A DNA stretch of 64,000 bases, taken from NCBI RefSeq assembly GCF_004124275.1, contig NZ_CP027218.1, forward strand, positions 2,483,501 to 2,547,500, given 5' to 3'. Below are positions 62,016 through 64,000 of this stretch, one piece after another (position 1 is the stretch's first letter; every line of letters begins with the position of its first letter). Source of the stretch: Pseudomonas sp. DTU12.3. Lineage in GTDB: Bacteria > Pseudomonadota > Gammaproteobacteria > Pseudomonadales > Pseudomonadaceae. The notes beneath the pieces are model-generated. The model did not search any database. It had not been told where the DNA came from and saw nothing but the letters and a program-made list of their open reading frames with translations. The position numbers and the translations under genes are program-made.

Positions 62016-62879
62016 ATGGAGCTGGCACAGATCCGCATGTTCAAGACCGTGGCCGAGGTCGGCAGCATTGCCCGTGCGGCCCAAAAGCTGTTTTGCGTAC
62101 CGTCGAACATCACCGCGCGCATCAAGGCGCTGGAGGCGGAATTGGGCGTTGCGCTGTTTTTGCGTGAAGGGCGCGGGTTGCGCATCAGCCCGGCGGGGCA
62201 GACTTTCCTCGTCTATGCCGAGAAAATCCTCGCGTTGACCGCCGAGGCCAAGCGCGCGGTCGATCCTTCGTCCGAACCGTCGGGGCCGCTGCGCATCGGC
62301 GCCATCGAATCTTCGGCGACCGGGCGTCTGCCGCGCTTGCTGGCGAAGTTTCACAAGCGCTATCCGCAGGTCGCGCTGGAGCTGACCACCGGCACTTGGG
62401 GACAGTTGCTCGATGACACCGTCAGCCATCGTCTCGACGGGGCGATTGTGGCGGTGGACGTCGAACGTTCGCAGCTCAAACGCACGCCGATGTACCGCGA
62501 GGAATTGCTGCTGATTGCCTCCACTTCCTTCGGGCCGGTGCGCGACATCAACGATCTGCAAGACAAGACCGTGTTCATGTGGCCGCAGGGTTGCCCTTAC
62601 CGCGCGGCGCTGGAGCATTGGTTGTTGCGTCAGGGGCTGGCGTTGCCGATCGTCAGTCTGGCCAGTTACGGGGCGATTGTTGGCTGCGTAAGTGCCGGGG
62701 CCGGGGTGGCGCTGGTGCCCAAAGGCGTCTTTGAGCAGTACGCCAAAGGTGCCGGTTGCGTCGGGTTCGAATTTCCCGAACTGACGGCCGTCGACAATCT
62801 GTTTTACTGGCACGAAAACGCCGGGGTACACCCGGCGCGTGAAGCGTTTGTGGCGATGCTGCGTGAAGAATTCACCTGA
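62016..62879 (+). CDS. LysR-family regulator divergent from the DMT exporter
   Basis: A 287-residue LysR regulator: helix-turn-helix in QIRMFKTVAEVGSIARAAQKLFCVPSNITARIKALEAELG (residues 5-44) and a periplasmic-binding-like effector domain from about 90 (LRIGAIESSATGRLPRLL). Sequence details (CVPSNITARIK) resemble regulators of small exporters. Three starts are possible (GTG 62007, ATG 62010 and ATG 62016); I chose the last because MELAQIRMF is the common opening. It probably controls the exporter at 61019-61915. Confidence 0.88.
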   Translation: MELAQIRMFKTVAEVGSIARAAQKLFCVPSNITARIKALEAELGVALFLREGRGLRISPAGQTFLVYAEKILALTAEAKRAVDPSSEPSGPLRIGAIESSATGRLPRLLAKFHKRYPQVALELTTGTWGQLLDDTVSHRLDGAIVAVDVERSQLKRTPMYREELLLIASTSFGPVRDINDLQDKTVFMWPQGCPYRAALEHWLLRQGLALPIVSLASYGAIVGCVSAGAGVALVPKGVFEQYAKGAGCVGFEFPELTAVDNLFYWHENAGVHPAREAFVAMLREEFT

Positions 62880-62897
62880 AAACCACGCCCCCATCAA

Positions 62898-62983
62898 TGT
62901 AGGAGCTGCCGCAGGCTGCGATCTTTTGATGTTGTTCTTAAAATCCAGATCAAAAGATCGCAGCCTGCGGCAGCTCCTACAGG
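62898..62983. repeat. REP pair (outward type)
   Basis: Arms TGTAGGAGCTGCCGCAGG.../...CCTGCGGCAGCTCCTACA between the convergent LysR and U32 genes. Confidence 0.92.
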
Positions 62984-62985
62984 GA

Positions 62986-64000
62986 TTATGGTGTGCCGAG
63001 GTCGCGCATCAGCAAGCCGAAGCGCAAATCCACCGCATCCGGAATCGGCAGATACACCGTGTGGCCATCTCCCGGCGCCACCTCGATGGGTTCGCCCTTG
63101 GCGTTGTGCAACTGCTGCAGATCAAAGTGGAAATTGCCTTTGGGCGTCATCAGTTCCAGATGATCGCCCACGGCAAAACGGTTCTTCACCTTGACCTCGG
63201 CCAGACGCTCACGGCGCTCGCCGGTCAGCTCGCCGACAAACTGCTGACGCTCCGAGACCGAACTGCCGTGCTGATAATTCTGGTATTCGTCATGCACATG
63301 CCGACGCAGAAAACCTTCGGTGTAGCCGCGCTGGGCCAGTGATTCGAGATCGTTCATCAGGCTGCGATCAAACTCGCGTCCAGCCACTGCATCATCGATG
63401 GCCCGGCGATAAACCTGGGTGGTGCGTGCGCAATAGAAGTGCGATTTGGTCCGGCCTTCAATCTTCAGTGAGTGCACGCCCATGCGCGTCAGGCGCTCGA
63501 CGTGCTGCACCGCGCGCAGATCCTTGGCGTTCATGATGTAAGTGCCGTGCTCGTCTTCGAAGGCGGGCATCAATTCGTCCGGGCGATTGGCTTCCTGCAA
63601 CAGGAACACTTGATCGGTCGGGGTGCCGATGCCCAGGGTCGGCTCGGGCTGAAAAGTCTGCACGATCTCGCCGAGCTGATTTTCCGTGGCTGGCTGCGCC
63701 GAGTATTTCCAGCGACAGGCATTGGTGCAACTGCCTTGGTTGGCATCACGTTTGTTCATGTAGCCAGAGAGCAGGCAGCGCCCGGAATAGGCCATGCACA
63801 ATGCGCCATGAACGAACACTTCCAGCTCCATTTCCGGCACGTGCTCGCGGATCTCCGCGATCTCTTCCAGCGACAGTTCGCGCGACAGGATGATCCGGCT
63901 CAGCCCTTGTTGCTGCCAGAACTCGACACTCGCCCAGTTCACCGTATTGGCTTGCACCGAAAGATGGATCGGCATCTGCGGAAAATGTCGACGCACCAGC
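62986..64000 (-). CDS. trhP: U32 peptidase-family protein TrhP/YegQ, 3' part
   Basis: The window holds the last 337 or so residues; the frame is open to the right edge and the start lies outside. The U32 signature is present (ELEVFVHGALCMAYSGRCLLSGY) with a cysteine cluster (ALCMAYSGRC, then GSCTNACRWKY) that binds an iron-sulfur centre in this family. The C-terminal part (GNFHFDLQQLHNAKG, VYLPIPDAVDLRFGLLMRDL) matches E. coli YegQ. TrhP is needed for prephenate-dependent hydroxylation of the wobble uridine in some tRNAs. It ends beside a REP pair. Confidence 0.9.
   Translation of the reverse strand, partial: LVRRHFPQMPIHLSVQANTVNWASVEFWQQQGLSRIILSRELSLEEIAEIREHVPEMELEVFVHGALCMAYSGRCLLSGYMNKRDANQGSCTNACRWKYSAQPATENQLGEIVQTFQPEPTLGIGTPTDQVFLLQEANRPDELMPAFEDEHGTYIMNAKDLRAVQHVERLTRMGVHSLKIEGRTKSHFYCARTTQVYRRAIDDAVAGREFDRSLMNDLESLAQRGYTEGFLRRHVHDEYQNYQHGSSVSERQQFVGELTGERRERLAEVKVKNRFAVGDHLELMTPKGNFHFDLQQLHNAKGEPIEVAPGDGHTVYLPIPDAVDLRFGLLMRDLGTP

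Overview
This window reads as chromosomal DNA of a Pseudomonas of the fluorescens group. The basis is GC-rich coding sequence, an AmpR/AmpC divergon, a selD-mnmH pair, DNA polymerase II, a Cys/His-rich Pseudomonas-type metallothionein, and dozens of inverted-repeat (REP/REPIN-type) elements whose arms read GTAGGAGCTGCCGCAGGC or close variants. I saw no insertion sequence, prophage, integrase, tRNA, rRNA or CRISPR array. Family assignments come from recognising motifs and remembered sequences; no database search was run.

Layout. 0-3.4 kb: end of a YdcZ-type membrane protein, metallothionein, two small Pseudomonas proteins, an AraC regulator, a XapX protein and a quinone-reductase-like enzyme. 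3.5-5.5 kb: an operon for a Tsx channel and a secreted purine-nucleoside 'permease' family protein, behind a LacI/PurR-type palindrome. 6.0-16.5 kb: one gene for a 3510-residue autotransporter built from about 20 PATR repeats and three larger cassettes. 16.7-23.6 kb: selD-mnmH (selenium tRNA modification), a secreted histidine phosphatase, a GST, a Zn-type hemB and an FAD monooxygenase. 23.9-30 kb: a siderophore-type TonB receptor, a DUF1615 lipoprotein, a secreted protein of five 13-residue repeats, an ECF sigma/anti-sigma pair and a DUF3455 protein.

30-40.7 kb, all on the minus strand: tonB, exbB, exbD, a large TonB receptor, then yejA-yejB-yejE-yejF. Together these could form a self-contained route for a peptide-like substrate: outer-membrane receptor, its own energiser, periplasmic binding protein and inner-membrane ABC importer. 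41-53.5 kb: a gene-free stretch, then a GST, a CBS protein, polB, DUF1810, an aldo/keto reductase, a periplasmic aldose epimerase, a lipoprotein, an MFS pump, a TSUP transporter, a GNAT enzyme and a DUF4174 protein.

53.6-56.7 kb: a low-GC gene for a protein strikingly like eukaryotic FKBP12, followed by a frameshifted second copy of the ampC 3' end, then intact ampC and divergent ampR. 56.8-60.6 kb: glucarate dehydratase (gudD), its transporter (gudP) and a divergent GntR regulator, with two matching candidate operators between them. The window ends with a small acidic protein, a DMT exporter with a divergent LysR regulator, and the 3' part of a U32 peptidase-family gene (trhP/yegQ).

The signals most worth following are the FKBP12-like gene with its ampC scar, the five-repeat secreted protein, the tonB-receptor-yej locus, the nested repeats of the autotransporter, and three genes whose TAG stop codon is supplied by an adjoining REP element.
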